Source: Paraburkholderia hiiakae
GTDB lineage: Bacteria > Pseudomonadota > Gammaproteobacteria > Burkholderiales > Burkholderiaceae
Length of the DNA stretch: 64,000 bases
Direction of reading: 5' to 3'
Assembly: GCF_904848665.1 (NCBI RefSeq)
Contig: NZ_CAJHCQ010000001.1
Coordinates: 1 to 64,000 of the forward strand
Shown one piece after another: positions 8,716 to 17,320 of the stretch (its first letter is position 1; each line of letters begins with the position of its first letter). Made by a program: the position numbers and the translations under genes. The notes beneath the pieces are model-generated. The model did not search any database. It was not told where the DNA came from and worked only from the letters and a program-made list of their open reading frames with translations.

Positions 8716-9357
8716 TTACGAGTTCGCCTCGATATAGGCCTTGCGGTCGGCGTTGACGCGCTGCGCCGCCGGGTGCTCGCCGACCAGCTTGATATACGAC
8801 TTCCAGTCGATGCCTGCGTCGGCAAGGAAATCGCTGCCATACACCGCCTGCGTCGTGCGTCCCACGAGCGGCAAGCTCACGAACGCAGCAGCATCGGCCA
8901 CGCCGAATCGATCGCCCGCCACGTAAGGCGCGAACCTGGCAATCCGCCTGAAGGCCACCGCATAACGGCGCAGCCGCTTTTCCATGGTCGCCTTGACCTC
9001 TTCGGTCACCTTTCCTCCAAAGAACGCCTCGCCGTAAAGCTCGCGCGCGTTGAGCTCGAGATGCGTCTCGATGAAAACGATGAGTTCACGCTCCTTCGCC
9101 GCCTGCCACGGATCCGCCGCGAAAATGTGCTTGTCTGGAAAGCGCGCCGCCAGATACTCGACGATCACTTGCGACTCGCACAAAAAACCCTGTTCCGTTT
9201 CGATAAAAGGCACCTTGCCGGCCGGCGACTGCGCGAGCAGCGCCTCTTCGAGCGGCAGTTTGTTCGGCACCTCTTCGAACGCGATACCGTGTTCGAGCAT
9301 CAAGAGCTTGACCTTGTTGTAGTAATTCGAAAGCGCGAACCCGTGCAGCTTGATCAT
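8716..9357 (-). CDS. Glutathione S-transferase family protein
   Basis: A 213-residue GST. The thioredoxin-like N-terminal domain (about 1-80) contains AGKVPFIE with the cis-Pro and the ESQVI segment, where the Glu-Ser pair binds glutathione. The all-alpha C-terminal domain follows (about 90-210). These enzymes conjugate or reduce electrophiles with glutathione in the cytoplasm; the substrate cannot be read from the sequence. The gene is transcribed divergently from the hydroxyacyl-CoA dehydrogenase gene across a 108-base spacer. Confidence 0.85.
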   Translation of the reverse strand: MIKLHGFALSNYYNKVKLLMLEHGIAFEEVPNKLPLEEALLAQSPAGKVPFIETEQGFLCESQVIVEYLAARFPDKHIFAADPWQAAKERELIVFIETHLELNARELYGEAFFGGKVTEEVKATMEKRLRRYAVAFRRIARFAPYVAGDRFGVADAAAFVSLPLVGRTTQAVYGSDFLADAGIDWKSYIKLVGEHPAAQRVNADRKAYIEANS

Positions 9358-9390
9358 CCTTATTGCCTCCTTGAGAAGGGCAGTTCCGTT

Positions 9391-9439
9391 GCCGGAACGG
9401 CCGAACCGTTTTCATACAATTGTACGACCGTGCTATTCT
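9391..9439. promoter_or_regulatory. Divergent promoter region with palindromes (GST / fatty-acid operon)
   Basis: Between the divergent genes lies a plus-strand promoter candidate: TTCATA (9411-9416), 17 bases, TATTCT (9434-9439). A perfect 10-bp palindrome TACAATTGTA (9415-9424) overlaps its -35 side. A second dyad, GTTCCG-N4-CGGAAC, lies upstream at about 9392-9408. The arrangement suggests an operator, but the regulator is unknown. Confidence 0.45.
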
Positions 9440-9465
9440 AGGCCAATCATGGAGCCAGGCTTCCA

Positions 9466-11028
9466 ATGACTTCACATCATTTCAACATTGAGACAATCGG
9501 CATAGTCGGCACCGGCGCGATGGGCCGGGGTATTGCCCAGATCGCCGCGCAGGCGGGCCTCGCCGTGCGCCTCTACGACACGAACCCGCACGCGGTCGCC
9601 GCCGCGCGCGATTATCTCGCCGACACCTTCGCGAAACTCGCGGCAAAAGGCAAGCTCGACGAGCCCGCCGCCAAGGCCGCGCTCGAACGCATGACCGGCG
9701 CGCACACGCTCGACGAACTCGCGGTCTGCGATCTCGTGATCGAAGCGATCGTCGAGAATCTCGAGGCCAAACGTACGCTGTTTCGCGAGCTCGAAACCGT
9801 GGTGGGCGAGCGCTGCCTGCTCGTTTCGAACACCTCTTCCCTCTCTATTACCGCCATCGCCGCCGCGTGTAGCGACCCGTCGCGCGTCGCAGGCTATCAC
9901 TTTTTCAACCCCGTGCCGCTCATGAAGGTGGTCGAAGTGATCGACGGGCTGCGCAGCGATCCCGCCGCCGGCGATGCGCTAATGGCGCTCGCGCGCCGCA
10001 TGGGCCACACGCCGGTGCGCGCGAAGGATATGCCCGGCTTCATCGTCAATCACGCGGGCCGCGGCATGAACACCGAAGGCCTGCGCGTGGCGGGCGAAGG
10101 CGTGGCGAGCTTCGTCGAGATCGATCGCATCATGCGCGAGCAGGCGGGCTTCCGGCTCGGGCCGTTCGAGCTGCTCGACCTCACCGCGCTCGATGTGTCG
10201 CATCCGGTGATGGAGTCGATCTATCACCAGTTCTATGAGGAGCCGCGCTTCACGCCCTCGCCCATTACGGGCGTGCGGCTCGCGGGCGGCCTGGTTGGCC
10301 GCAAGGCGGGCGAAGGTTTCTATCGCTATGTCGATGGCAAGCAGCAGGTGCCCGACGAGCTCGTAGCGCCCACTGCGCTGCCCGCGCGCGTCTGGATGAG
10401 CCGCAGCAACGCCGCCGCGCGTGACGCCGTCATCGCCCTCGCGTTGAAAGCCGGTGTGGCCGTTGACGAAGGCGATACGCCCGCCGCCGACGCGCTGATC
10501 GTGGTCGCGCCACTCGGCCTCGACGCCACGACCGCCGCGCTCGACGAGCAACTCGACGCGTGCCGCGTCGTCGCCATCGATACGCTGTTTCCGCTGGACG
10601 CTGCGAAGCGCCGCACGCTGATGACGACGCCCGCCACCACGCGCGAAGCACGCGACGCTGGCCACGCGCTCTTCGCCGCCGACGGTGTGCCAGTCACGGT
10701 GATCCGCGATTCGACGGGCTTCGTCGCGCAGCGCATCGTTGCGACGATCGTCAATATCGGTTGCGACATCGCGCAGAAGCAGATCGCAACGCCCCGCGAC
10801 ATCGATCTCGCGGTCACGCTCGGGCTCGGTTATCCGCGCGGCCCGCTCGCGCTCGGCGACGCGCTGGGCGCACGCACGATCCTCACGATCCTGCGCAACA
10901 TCCACGCCGTGCTCGGCGATCCGCGCTATCGCCCGTCGCCGTGGCTTGCGCGACGCGCGCAGCTCGGCCTTTCACTGACGCAAGCAGAAGCAGCAGACAT
11001 CAACGCATCGAACGAGGCACCGCAATGA
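9466..11028 (+). CDS. 3-hydroxyacyl-CoA dehydrogenase (PaaH/FadB2-like)
   Basis: A 520-residue NAD-dependent dehydrogenase that oxidises (S)-3-hydroxyacyl-CoA to 3-oxoacyl-CoA in beta-oxidation. The Rossmann motif GTGAMGRGIAQIAAQAG is near residues 15-31, and the catalytic His lies in the YHFFNP segment near residue 144. Two tandem C-terminal HADH domains give the roughly 500-residue length typical of PaaH-type enzymes. It is the first gene of a plus-strand operon and its stop overlaps the enoyl-CoA hydratase start by four bases (ATGA). No other phenylacetate genes are near, so a general fatty-acid role is as likely as a phenylacetate role. Confidence 0.9.
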   Translation: MTSHHFNIETIGIVGTGAMGRGIAQIAAQAGLAVRLYDTNPHAVAAARDYLADTFAKLAAKGKLDEPAAKAALERMTGAHTLDELAVCDLVIEAIVENLEAKRTLFRELETVVGERCLLVSNTSSLSITAIAAACSDPSRVAGYHFFNPVPLMKVVEVIDGLRSDPAAGDALMALARRMGHTPVRAKDMPGFIVNHAGRGMNTEGLRVAGEGVASFVEIDRIMREQAGFRLGPFELLDLTALDVSHPVMESIYHQFYEEPRFTPSPITGVRLAGGLVGRKAGEGFYRYVDGKQQVPDELVAPTALPARVWMSRSNAAARDAVIALALKAGVAVDEGDTPAADALIVVAPLGLDATTAALDEQLDACRVVAIDTLFPLDAAKRRTLMTTPATTREARDAGHALFAADGVPVTVIRDSTGFVAQRIVATIVNIGCDIAQKQIATPRDIDLAVTLGLGYPRGPLALGDALGARTILTILRNIHAVLGDPRYRPSPWLARRAQLGLSLTQAEAADINASNEAPQ

Positions 11029-11813
11029 GCGCCGAACTCCGCAGCACCCGCCCGCAAGGCCACGAATCGACACTCGTCCTCACGCTGTCGAACCCCGGCG
11101 CACGCAACGCGCTGCATCCCGACATGTACGCTGCGGCGATTGAAGCCTTCGACGCCGCCGAGCGCGACCCGTCGCTGCGCGCGATCGTCCTGACGGGCGC
11201 CGACAACTTTTTCTGCGCGGGCGGCAACCTCAATCGCCTGCTCGAAAACCGCGCGAAGGACCCTTCGGTGCAGGCCGCCAGTATCGACATGCTCGCCGCT
11301 TGGGTCACCGCCATGCGCCAGTCGAGCAAGCCGATCATCGCGGCAGTGGAAGGCGCAGCCGCCGGCGCGGGCTTCTCGCTCGCGCTCGCCGCCGACCTGC
11401 TCGTCGCCGCCGATGATGCGAAGTTCGTCATGGCCTATTCGCGCGTGGGTCTGACGCCCGACGGCGGCGGCTCGTGGTTCCTCGCGCGCTCACTGCCGCG
11501 CGCGCTCGCGTTCGAGCTGATGGTGGAAGGCAAGCCGATTGGCGCCGCGCGTCTCGCGGAACTGGGCGTGGTGAACCGGCTCGCGAAACCGCAAACGGCA
11601 CTCGACACGGCGCTTGCCTGGGCCGACGAACTGGCGAAGATCTCGCCCAATTCGGCGGCTCGCATCAAGGGTTTGACGAACGTCGCGGACACGCAACCGC
11701 TCGAAGCGCAGCTCGCCGCGGAGCGCGACAGTTTCGTCGCGTCGCTCCATCACCGCGACGGCCTCGAAGGCATTACCGCGTTCCTCGAAAAGCGCGCTCC
11801 CGTCTACAAGTAA
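11025..11813 (+). CDS. Enoyl-CoA hydratase/isomerase family protein
   Basis: A 262-residue crotonase-fold protein. The oxyanion-hole segments FFCAGGNL (about residue 62) and EGAAAGAGFSLALAADL (about residues 107-123) are present. It should hydrate 2-enoyl-CoA or isomerise it. Of the two usual catalytic Glu positions, the region around residue 145 reads TPDGGGSWFL, where Asp stands in place of the second Glu, so isomerase chemistry is also possible. ATG 11025 overlaps the preceding stop, indicating translational coupling. Confidence 0.88.
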   Translation: MSAELRSTRPQGHESTLVLTLSNPGARNALHPDMYAAAIEAFDAAERDPSLRAIVLTGADNFFCAGGNLNRLLENRAKDPSVQAASIDMLAAWVTAMRQSSKPIIAAVEGAAAGAGFSLALAADLLVAADDAKFVMAYSRVGLTPDGGGSWFLARSLPRALAFELMVEGKPIGAARLAELGVVNRLAKPQTALDTALAWADELAKISPNSAARIKGLTNVADTQPLEAQLAAERDSFVASLHHRDGLEGITAFLEKRAPVYK

Positions 11814-11864
11814 ACACGCTCGAGCGCGGCGGCCCACAGGAGAATCAGGAGAAGGGAGACGAAT

Positions 11865-12983
11865 ATGGCGCAAGCCACCCCGGATGGAGACACGCAAAAA
11901 GCCGCGCAAACGCGCACCGACTACTCGGCGTTCGAAGGCACGCGCCCGGTTGCCGAGCGCCAGCGCTTCGACACCGAGGCGCTGACCGCCTGGCTCACCG
12001 CTCACGTGGAAGGCTTCAAAGGCCCGCTCACGATCGAGCAGTTCGCCGGCGGCCAGTCGAACCCGACGTTCAAGCTCGTCACGCCCGGGCGCACCTATGT
12101 GATGCGCGCCAAGCCAGGCCCCAAGGCGAAACTGCTGCCCTCCGCGCACGCGATCGAACGCGAATACCGCGTGATGGATGCGCTCGCCGCAACCGACGTA
12201 CCGGTCGCGAAAATGCTCGCGCTCTGCGACGACGAATCGGTGATCGGCCGCGCATTCTATGTGATGGAGTTCGTCGAGGGCCGCGTGCTCTGGGACCAGT
12301 CGCTGCCCGGCATGACGCGCGAAGAACGCGGCGCGATCTACGACGAGATGAACCGCGTGATCGCCGCGCTCCACAACGTGAAGCCCGATGCCGTGGGCCT
12401 CGTCGACTACGGCAAGCCCGGCAATTATTTCGCACGCCAGATCGATCGCTGGAGCCGTCAGTATCAGGCCTCGGAAACCGAACGCATCGACGCAATGCAT
12501 CACCTGATCGAATGGCTGCCGAAACACATGCCGGACGATGCAGGTGCACGCGTATCGGTCGTGCATGGCGACTACCGCCTCGACAACCTGATCTTCCACC
12601 CGAGCGAACCGCGCGTACTGGCCGTGCTCGACTGGGAACTCTCCACACTCGGCGACCCGCTCGCCGACTTTTCGTATCACTGCATGGCCTGGCACGTCGA
12701 TCCCGCACAGTTCCGCGGCATTGCCGGGCTCGACTGGCAGGCGCTCGGCATTCCCGACGAGGCCCAGTACGTCGCGCGCTATTGCGAGCGCGCCGGCCTC
12801 GAGATTCGCAGCGACTGGAACTTCTATCTTGCCTACAACATGTTCCGGATCGCGGCGATCCTGCAGGGCATCATGAAACGCGTGGTGGACGGCACCGCCG
12901 CGAGCGCGCAGGCAATCGACGCAGGCCGCCGCGCGAAGCCCATGGCCGAACTCGCCTGGCGCTACGCGCAGAAGGTTCGCTAA
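11865..12983 (+). CDS. APH-like phosphotransferase (ACAD10/LvaA-type acyl-CoA kinase candidate)
   Basis: A 372-residue kinase-fold protein of the aminoglycoside phosphotransferase family. The Brenner motif is HGDYRLDN (H234-N241, catalytic D236) and the metal-binding motif is LDWE (D256). A P-loop-like GGQSNPTFK lies near residues 62-70. In this family the members adjacent to acyl-CoA dehydrogenases resemble the kinase domain of ACAD10/11 and Pseudomonas LvaA, which phosphorylate 4-hydroxyacyl-CoA. The next gene is an acyl-CoA dehydrogenase, so that role is inferred here rather than antibiotic resistance. It is preceded by GGAG-type ribosome-binding sequences. Confidence 0.82.
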   Translation: MAQATPDGDTQKAAQTRTDYSAFEGTRPVAERQRFDTEALTAWLTAHVEGFKGPLTIEQFAGGQSNPTFKLVTPGRTYVMRAKPGPKAKLLPSAHAIEREYRVMDALAATDVPVAKMLALCDDESVIGRAFYVMEFVEGRVLWDQSLPGMTREERGAIYDEMNRVIAALHNVKPDAVGLVDYGKPGNYFARQIDRWSRQYQASETERIDAMHHLIEWLPKHMPDDAGARVSVVHGDYRLDNLIFHPSEPRVLAVLDWELSTLGDPLADFSYHCMAWHVDPAQFRGIAGLDWQALGIPDEAQYVARYCERAGLEIRSDWNFYLAYNMFRIAAILQGIMKRVVDGTAASAQAIDAGRRAKPMAELAWRYAQKVR

Positions 12984-13041
12984 AACGCATACGAGAACGA
13001 CTTATCTTTCACTGTCACTGCATCGCATTGCGAGGTCACCG

Positions 13042-14301
13042 ATGAATTTCGATTACTCCCCGAAAGTGCAGGCGCTGCGCGAGAAACTGCTCGCGTTCTT
13101 CGACGAACACATTTATCCGAACGAGACGGTCTTCCATGAGGAAGTCGAGCGCAATCGCGCGAACGGCAACCCGTGGGTGCCCACGCAAATCGTCGAGCAC
13201 TTGAAGGAGAAGGCGCGCGCGGCCGGACTATGGAACCTGTTCCTGCCCGCCTCCGAGCGCGGCGCGGGCCTCACGAACCTCGAATATGCGCCGCTGTGCG
13301 AAATCATGGGCCGCGTGCACTGGGCGCCCGAAGTGTTCAACTGCAGCGCGCCCGACACCGGCAACATGGAGACAATCGAGCGCTACGGCAGCGAGGCACA
13401 CAAGCAGCAATGGCTCGCGCCGCTGCTAGCGGGCCAGATCCGCTCGGCGTTTCTGATGACCGAGCCCGACGTGGCCTCGTCGGACGCGACGAACATCCAG
13501 ACGCGCATCGAACGCGACGGCGACGATTACGTGATCAACGGCACGAAGTGGTGGTCGTCGGGCGCGGGCGACCCGCGCTGCGCGATCTATATCCTGATGG
13601 GCAAGACCGATCCCGACGCACCGCGCCATGCGCAACAGTCGATGATCCTCGTACCCTCGGATGCGGCCGGCATCACCGTGCGCCGCCCGCTCACGGTATT
13701 CGGTTACGACGACGCGCCGCACGGCCACATGGAAATCACGCTCGAAAACGTACGCGTGCCCGCATCGAACATCTTGCTGGGCGAAGGGCGTGGCTTCGAG
13801 ATCGCGCAAGGACGCCTCGGACCGGGCCGCATCCATCACTGCATGCGCCTCATCGGTCTCGCTGAGCGTGCGCTCGAGTTCATGGCGAAACGCGCCCTCT
13901 CGCGCGTGGCGTTCGGCAAGCCGGTCGCCCAGCAGACCGTCACGCAGGAGCGCATTGCCGAAGCGCGCTGCATGATCGAGCAGGCGCGCCTGCTCACACT
14001 CAAGACGGCGTACATGATGGACACCGTCGGCAACAAGGGCGCGCGCGGCGAGATCGCGATGATCAAGGTGGTCGCGCCGAACATGGCCTGCCAGGTGATC
14101 GACTGGGCGATGCAGGTGCACGGCGCGGCGGGCGTGAGCGGCGACTTCCCGCTGGCCTACTCGTACGCTTCGGCGCGTACGCTGCGCTTTGCGGATGGCC
14201 CCGACGAAGTGCACCGCAACGCCATCGCCAAGCTCGAACTCGCGCGCCATATGGACGCGGGCGCGGCATCACGCGTGGAAATGCCGGTCACGCGCTCGTA
14301 A
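13042..14301 (+). CDS. Acyl-CoA dehydrogenase (ACAD10/11/LvaC-like partner of APH kinase)
   Basis: A 419-residue FAD-dependent acyl-CoA dehydrogenase with the N-terminal helical domain, the middle beta domain ([16 protein letters not shown] and [10 protein letters not shown] segments) and the C-terminal four-helix domain. The C-terminus reads [16 protein letters not shown], typical of the ACAD11-type subgroup. Located 58 bases after the APH-like kinase gene, it probably acts on the phosphorylated 4-hydroxyacyl-CoA or directly desaturates an acyl-CoA. The start is the ATG shortly after GAGGTC. Confidence 0.9.
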   Translation: MNFDYSPKVQALREKLLAFFDEHIYPNETVFHEEVERNRANGNPWVPTQIVEHLKEKARAAGLWNLFLPASERGAGLTNLEYAPLCEIMGRVHWAPEVFNCSAPDTGNMETIERYGSEAHKQQWLAPLLAGQIRSAFLMTEPDVASSDATNIQTRIERDGDDYVINGTKWWSSGAGDPRCAIYILMGKTDPDAPRHAQQSMILVPSDAAGITVRRPLTVFGYDDAPHGHMEITLENVRVPASNILLGEGRGFEIAQGRLGPGRIHHCMRLIGLAERALEFMAKRALSRVAFGKPVAQQTVTQERIAEARCMIEQARLLTLKTAYMMDTVGNKGARGEIAMIKVVAPNMACQVIDWAMQVHGAAGVSGDFPLAYSYASARTLRFADGPDEVHRNAIAKLELARHMDAGAASRVEMPVTRS

Positions 14302-14427
14302 GTCCACAAGTGCAGCAGGGGCGCTCGGCCGCCCTCTGCGAGCGACGCCGATCTATGCTAATTTGCGCCAGATCCGGCGTCGCGCGCACTATCGCGGCGC
14401 CTTCCTTCATGGTGCCAAGGAGCCACG

Positions 14428-15129
14428 ATGATCGACGTCTACAGCTGGGCCACGCCGAATGGCCACAAAGTCCATATCCTGCTCGAGGAAACCGGCCTCG
14501 AATACCGGGTGCATCCGGTCGATATCGGGGCGGGCGACCAGTTCAAGGCCGAATTCCTCGCCATCAGCCCGAACAACAAGATTCCCGCCATTACCGACTC
14601 CGAAGGCCCGCGCCGTGCCGACGGCCAGCCGTTTTCGCTGTTCGAGTCGGGTGCGATCCTGATTTATCTCGCGGCGAAAACGGGCCGCTTCATGCCTGAA
14701 GACCTCGCTGCGCGCTACGACGTGCTGCAATGGGTGATGTTCCAGATGGGCGGCCTCGGCCCCATGCTCGGGCAGGCACACCACTTCCGCATCTACGCGC
14801 CCGAGAAGATCGACTATGCGGTCAATCGCTACACGAACGAAGCCAAGCGCCTCTATAACGTGATGGAAACGCAGCTGGAAAAGACTGAATATCTGGCCGG
14901 CGACGAGTACACCATCGCGGATATCGCCGCTTTCCCGTGGACGCGCTCCTGGCAAAACCAGGGCATCGATCTCGATTCGCTGCCCAACGTGAAGCGCTGG
15001 CACGAGGCGATCGCGGCGCGGCCTGCGGTCAAGCGTGGCGTCGAAGTGCTCGCGAATGCGCGCAAGCCGCTCATGGACGACAAAGCGAAGGAAATGCTCT
15101 TCGGCGCGACGCAATACGCCAGGCACTGA
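14428..15129 (+). CDS. Glutathione S-transferase, YfcG/Ure2p-like (Nu class)
   Basis: A 233-residue GST. The N-terminus YSWATPNGHKVHILLEE with NNKIPAI and ESGAIL motifs is typical of the YfcG/YghU group, which bind two glutathiones and act as disulfide-bond reductases or organic hydroperoxide peroxidases. It is the last gene of the fatty-acyl-CoA operon, 126 bases after the acyl-CoA dehydrogenase, and is followed by a bidirectional terminator. AAGGAG lies just before the ATG. A role in removing peroxides generated by acyl-CoA oxidation is inference. Confidence 0.85.
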   Translation: MIDVYSWATPNGHKVHILLEETGLEYRVHPVDIGAGDQFKAEFLAISPNNKIPAITDSEGPRRADGQPFSLFESGAILIYLAAKTGRFMPEDLAARYDVLQWVMFQMGGLGPMLGQAHHFRIYAPEKIDYAVNRYTNEAKRLYNVMETQLEKTEYLAGDEYTIADIAAFPWTRSWQNQGIDLDSLPNVKRWHEAIAARPAVKRGVEVLANARKPLMDDKAKEMLFGATQYARH

Positions 15130-15162
15130 TTACGCTGATTGCGCTGAGGTCCAGGCAAAACT

Positions 15163-15200
15163 AAAGGGGCGCTCGCCTTGCAGCGGAGCGCCCCCTTTCG
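15163..15200. terminator. Bidirectional terminator between the two acyl-CoA operons
   Basis: AAAGGGGCGCTC pairs with GAGCGCCCCCTTT across a short loop, with A-rich and T-rich flanks. It separates the plus-strand operon (ending 15129) from the convergent minus-strand operon (ending 15218). Confidence 0.85.
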
Positions 15201-15217
15201 TTGAGCACGCAACAACT

Positions 15218-15688
15218 TCAGAAGTAATGCCGCGTGATGAACTCGGCCACGCAAGCGAGGCGCTCGCTGCCTTCGCGCTCGATGCTCACATCCCACGCGA
15301 CCTGCACGCCGCCGCCTTCCACGTCGCTCACTTCTTTCACCGCGATACGCGCACGCACCTTCGCGCCCACGGGCACCGGCTGCGTGAAGCGCACGCGGTT
15401 GAGCCCGTAGTTCACGCCCATGCGCTGGCGCATGTGCAGCGTTCCGCCGAGCAGCACAGGAATCAGCGAAAGCGTGAGAAAGCCGTGCGCAATTGGGCCG
15501 CCGAATGGCGACTCGCGGCGCGCACGTTCGGCGTCGATGTGGATCCACTGATGGTCGCCCGTGGCATCGGCAAAACCGTGCACGTCCGCCTCGCTCACTT
15601 CGCGCCAGCTACTCACGAGCGGCCCCGCGCCGACCAGCGCGCGCAACGCCGCCGCGTCGGCAATCTGCGTGATGTCGCTCTCGCTCAC
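15218..15688 (-). CDS. MaoC-like (R)-specific enoyl-CoA hydratase
   Basis: A 156-residue single hot-dog-fold protein. The hydratase catalytic pair is visible as D45 and H50 in ATGDHQWIHID, followed by IAHGFLTLSLI. It should add water to a 2-enoyl-CoA to give the (R)-3-hydroxyacyl-CoA. Its start overlaps the end of the upstream MaoC gene by four bases. Being next to a second MaoC gene and two acyl-CoA dehydrogenases, it may form a heteromeric hydratase, which is inference. Confidence 0.86.
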   Translation of the reverse strand: MSESDITQIADAAALRALVGAGPLVSSWREVSEADVHGFADATGDHQWIHIDAERARRESPFGGPIAHGFLTLSLIPVLLGGTLHMRQRMGVNYGLNRVRFTQPVPVGAKVRARIAVKEVSDVEGGGVQVAWDVSIEREGSERLACVAEFITRHYF

Positions 15689-16143
15689 GATGCGCTCCCC
15701 GGGTGGCGAAGGCCGAAGAGCGCCTTCGAACGCACGACCACGATCAGTTCGCCGTGCTGATTATGGCCTTCCCACTGCGTTTCGACGATGCCGCGATCGG
15801 GCTTGCTCGCCGAAACCCGCTTGCCCACGATCGTGTTGGTCATCGTGAGCGTGTCGCCTACGCGCGTGGGCTTGAGCCAGCGAATCTCGTCGACGCCAGG
15901 TGAGCCCATCGAAGTCGAGTCCTTCAGGAAGTTGCGCACAAGCATGCCCATCATGACCGAGCAGGTATGCCAACCGCTCGCGACGAGGCCGCCAAACATC
16001 GACGCCTCGCCCCCGGCCTCGCTCACGTGGAACGGCTGCGGATCGAACTGCTCCGCGAAATGCACCACCTCGTCGCGCTCAAACGTGTGGGAACCGACCG
16101 TATAGCGCTTGCCCACTTCGAGATCTTCGTAACTCAGGCCCAT
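15685..16143 (-). CDS. MaoC-like dehydratase/hydratase
   Basis: A 152-residue hot-dog-fold protein of the MaoC family. The catalytic pair is visible as D34 and H39 in EQFDPQPFH, followed by FGGLVASGWHT. It is a candidate (R)-hydratase. It sits 38 bases after an acyl-CoA dehydrogenase gene and overlaps the next MaoC gene by four bases, so the two are probably translated together. Both paralogues keep their catalytic residues, so each could be active alone. Confidence 0.86.
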   Translation of the reverse strand: MGLSYEDLEVGKRYTVGSHTFERDEVVHFAEQFDPQPFHVSEAGGEASMFGGLVASGWHTCSVMMGMLVRNFLKDSTSMGSPGVDEIRWLKPTRVGDTLTMTNTIVGKRVSASKPDRGIVETQWEGHNQHGELIVVVRSKALFGLRHPGSAS

Positions 16144-16181
16144 CCGTACTCTCCGCTGATATTGCTTGCTGCCGCCACGCG

Positions 16182-17309
16182 TTACGCTGCCTGCGCGAAA
16201 CCGGGCAGCGAGGCGAAGCGTTCAAGATGATGATCGACATCACCGAGCGTCGTTTCGATGATCGCGAGACGCTTGAACAAATGCGCGGCCGCCACTTCGT
16301 CGGTGACACCCATACCGCCGTGCAATTGCACGGCCTGCTGACCGATGAAGCGCGCCGCCTGGCCGACGCGCACCTTCGCCGCCGAAATCGCGCGGCGCCG
16401 CTCATCGGCTGATTCGCTACTGTAACGCGCGGCAGCGAGATAAGTCAGCGAGCGGGCCTGTTCCGCGTGGATCAGCATCTCGGCCATGCGGTGCTGCAGC
16501 GCCTGGAAGCGCGCGATCGGCACGCCGAACTGCTGACGCGTTTTCGTGTATTCGACCGTGGCGTGGTTGAGCGCGTCCATCGCGCCCACGGCTTCCGAAC
16601 ACAGCAGGAACGTGGCGTAGTCCGCAATCTTTTCCCACGTCGCCGCGCCCGAGTGTGCGTCGCCGAGACGACGCGCATGCGCTTCCTTGAAGGACAGCGT
16701 TGCGGCGCGCTGGCCGTCGATTGTGCGGTATTCGTTCACCTCGACGCCCTTCGCATCGCGCGCGACGGCGAAGAGCGCCACCTCGCCCGCGAACCGTGCC
16801 GGCACGATCCAGTAGTCGGCCTGGGCACCGTGCTGCACAACCGATTTCGTGCCGGTGAGCGCGAAGCCGTCGCCGGTTTCCTTCGCTTGCGTTTCCAGCG
16901 AGAACAGGTCGTACCGCGACTGCGGCTCATGGAACGCGGCGGCGAGCTTGATCTCGCCCGAGGCAACGCGTTCGAGCAGCGCCGCATTATCCGCGTTAGC
17001 CGCGCCGCCCGCGAGCTTGAGCGCCTCGACGCCCACCGCAGTTGCGCAATAAGGCTCGATCACGAGCGCTCGGCCCAGCTCCTGCATGACGACGAGCATA
17101 TCGAACGGCGTGCCGTCGAAGCCGCCCTGCTCCGTCGGTACCGGCAGCGCGGTCAGACCAAGTTCGACGAACGCGTTCCAGTGCTGCCCGGATACGCCCG
17201 CAGGCGTCTTCACGATCGCCTGGCGCGCTTCGAAGCCGTAGTTTTTGTCGAGATAGCGACGCAGCGCGTCGGCGAGTTGCTGTTGCTCTTCGGTGAAATT
17301 GAAGTTCAT
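16182..17309 (-). CDS. Acyl-CoA dehydrogenase, divergent subunit (FadE-like)
   Basis: A 375-residue acyl-CoA dehydrogenase family protein. The N-terminal (MNFNFTEEQQQLADALRRYL) and C-terminal helical domains are recognisable. The middle domain lacks the usual TEP motif, and the C-terminus (IETTLGDVDHHLERF) lacks the Y-x-G-S/T-x-E-I-Q tail found in its neighbour. Such divergent members often pair with a more typical dehydrogenase as a heterotetramer. ATG 17309 is chosen because GAGGAG lies just upstream; the frame is open five codons further. Eleven bases separate it from the upstream dehydrogenase gene. Confidence 0.87.
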   Translation of the reverse strand: MNFNFTEEQQQLADALRRYLDKNYGFEARQAIVKTPAGVSGQHWNAFVELGLTALPVPTEQGGFDGTPFDMLVVMQELGRALVIEPYCATAVGVEALKLAGGAANADNAALLERVASGEIKLAAAFHEPQSRYDLFSLETQAKETGDGFALTGTKSVVQHGAQADYWIVPARFAGEVALFAVARDAKGVEVNEYRTIDGQRAATLSFKEAHARRLGDAHSGAATWEKIADYATFLLCSEAVGAMDALNHATVEYTKTRQQFGVPIARFQALQHRMAEMLIHAEQARSLTYLAAARYSSESADERRRAISAAKVRVGQAARFIGQQAVQLHGGMGVTDEVAAAHLFKRLAIIETTLGDVDHHLERFASLPGFAQAA

Positions 17310-17320
17310 TGCGTCGCTCC

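Noticed and set aside
11865-12983. Aminoglycoside resistance kinase
   Set aside because: The fold matches, but the gene sits in a fatty-acyl-CoA operon directly before an acyl-CoA dehydrogenase, and such members are not resistance enzymes.
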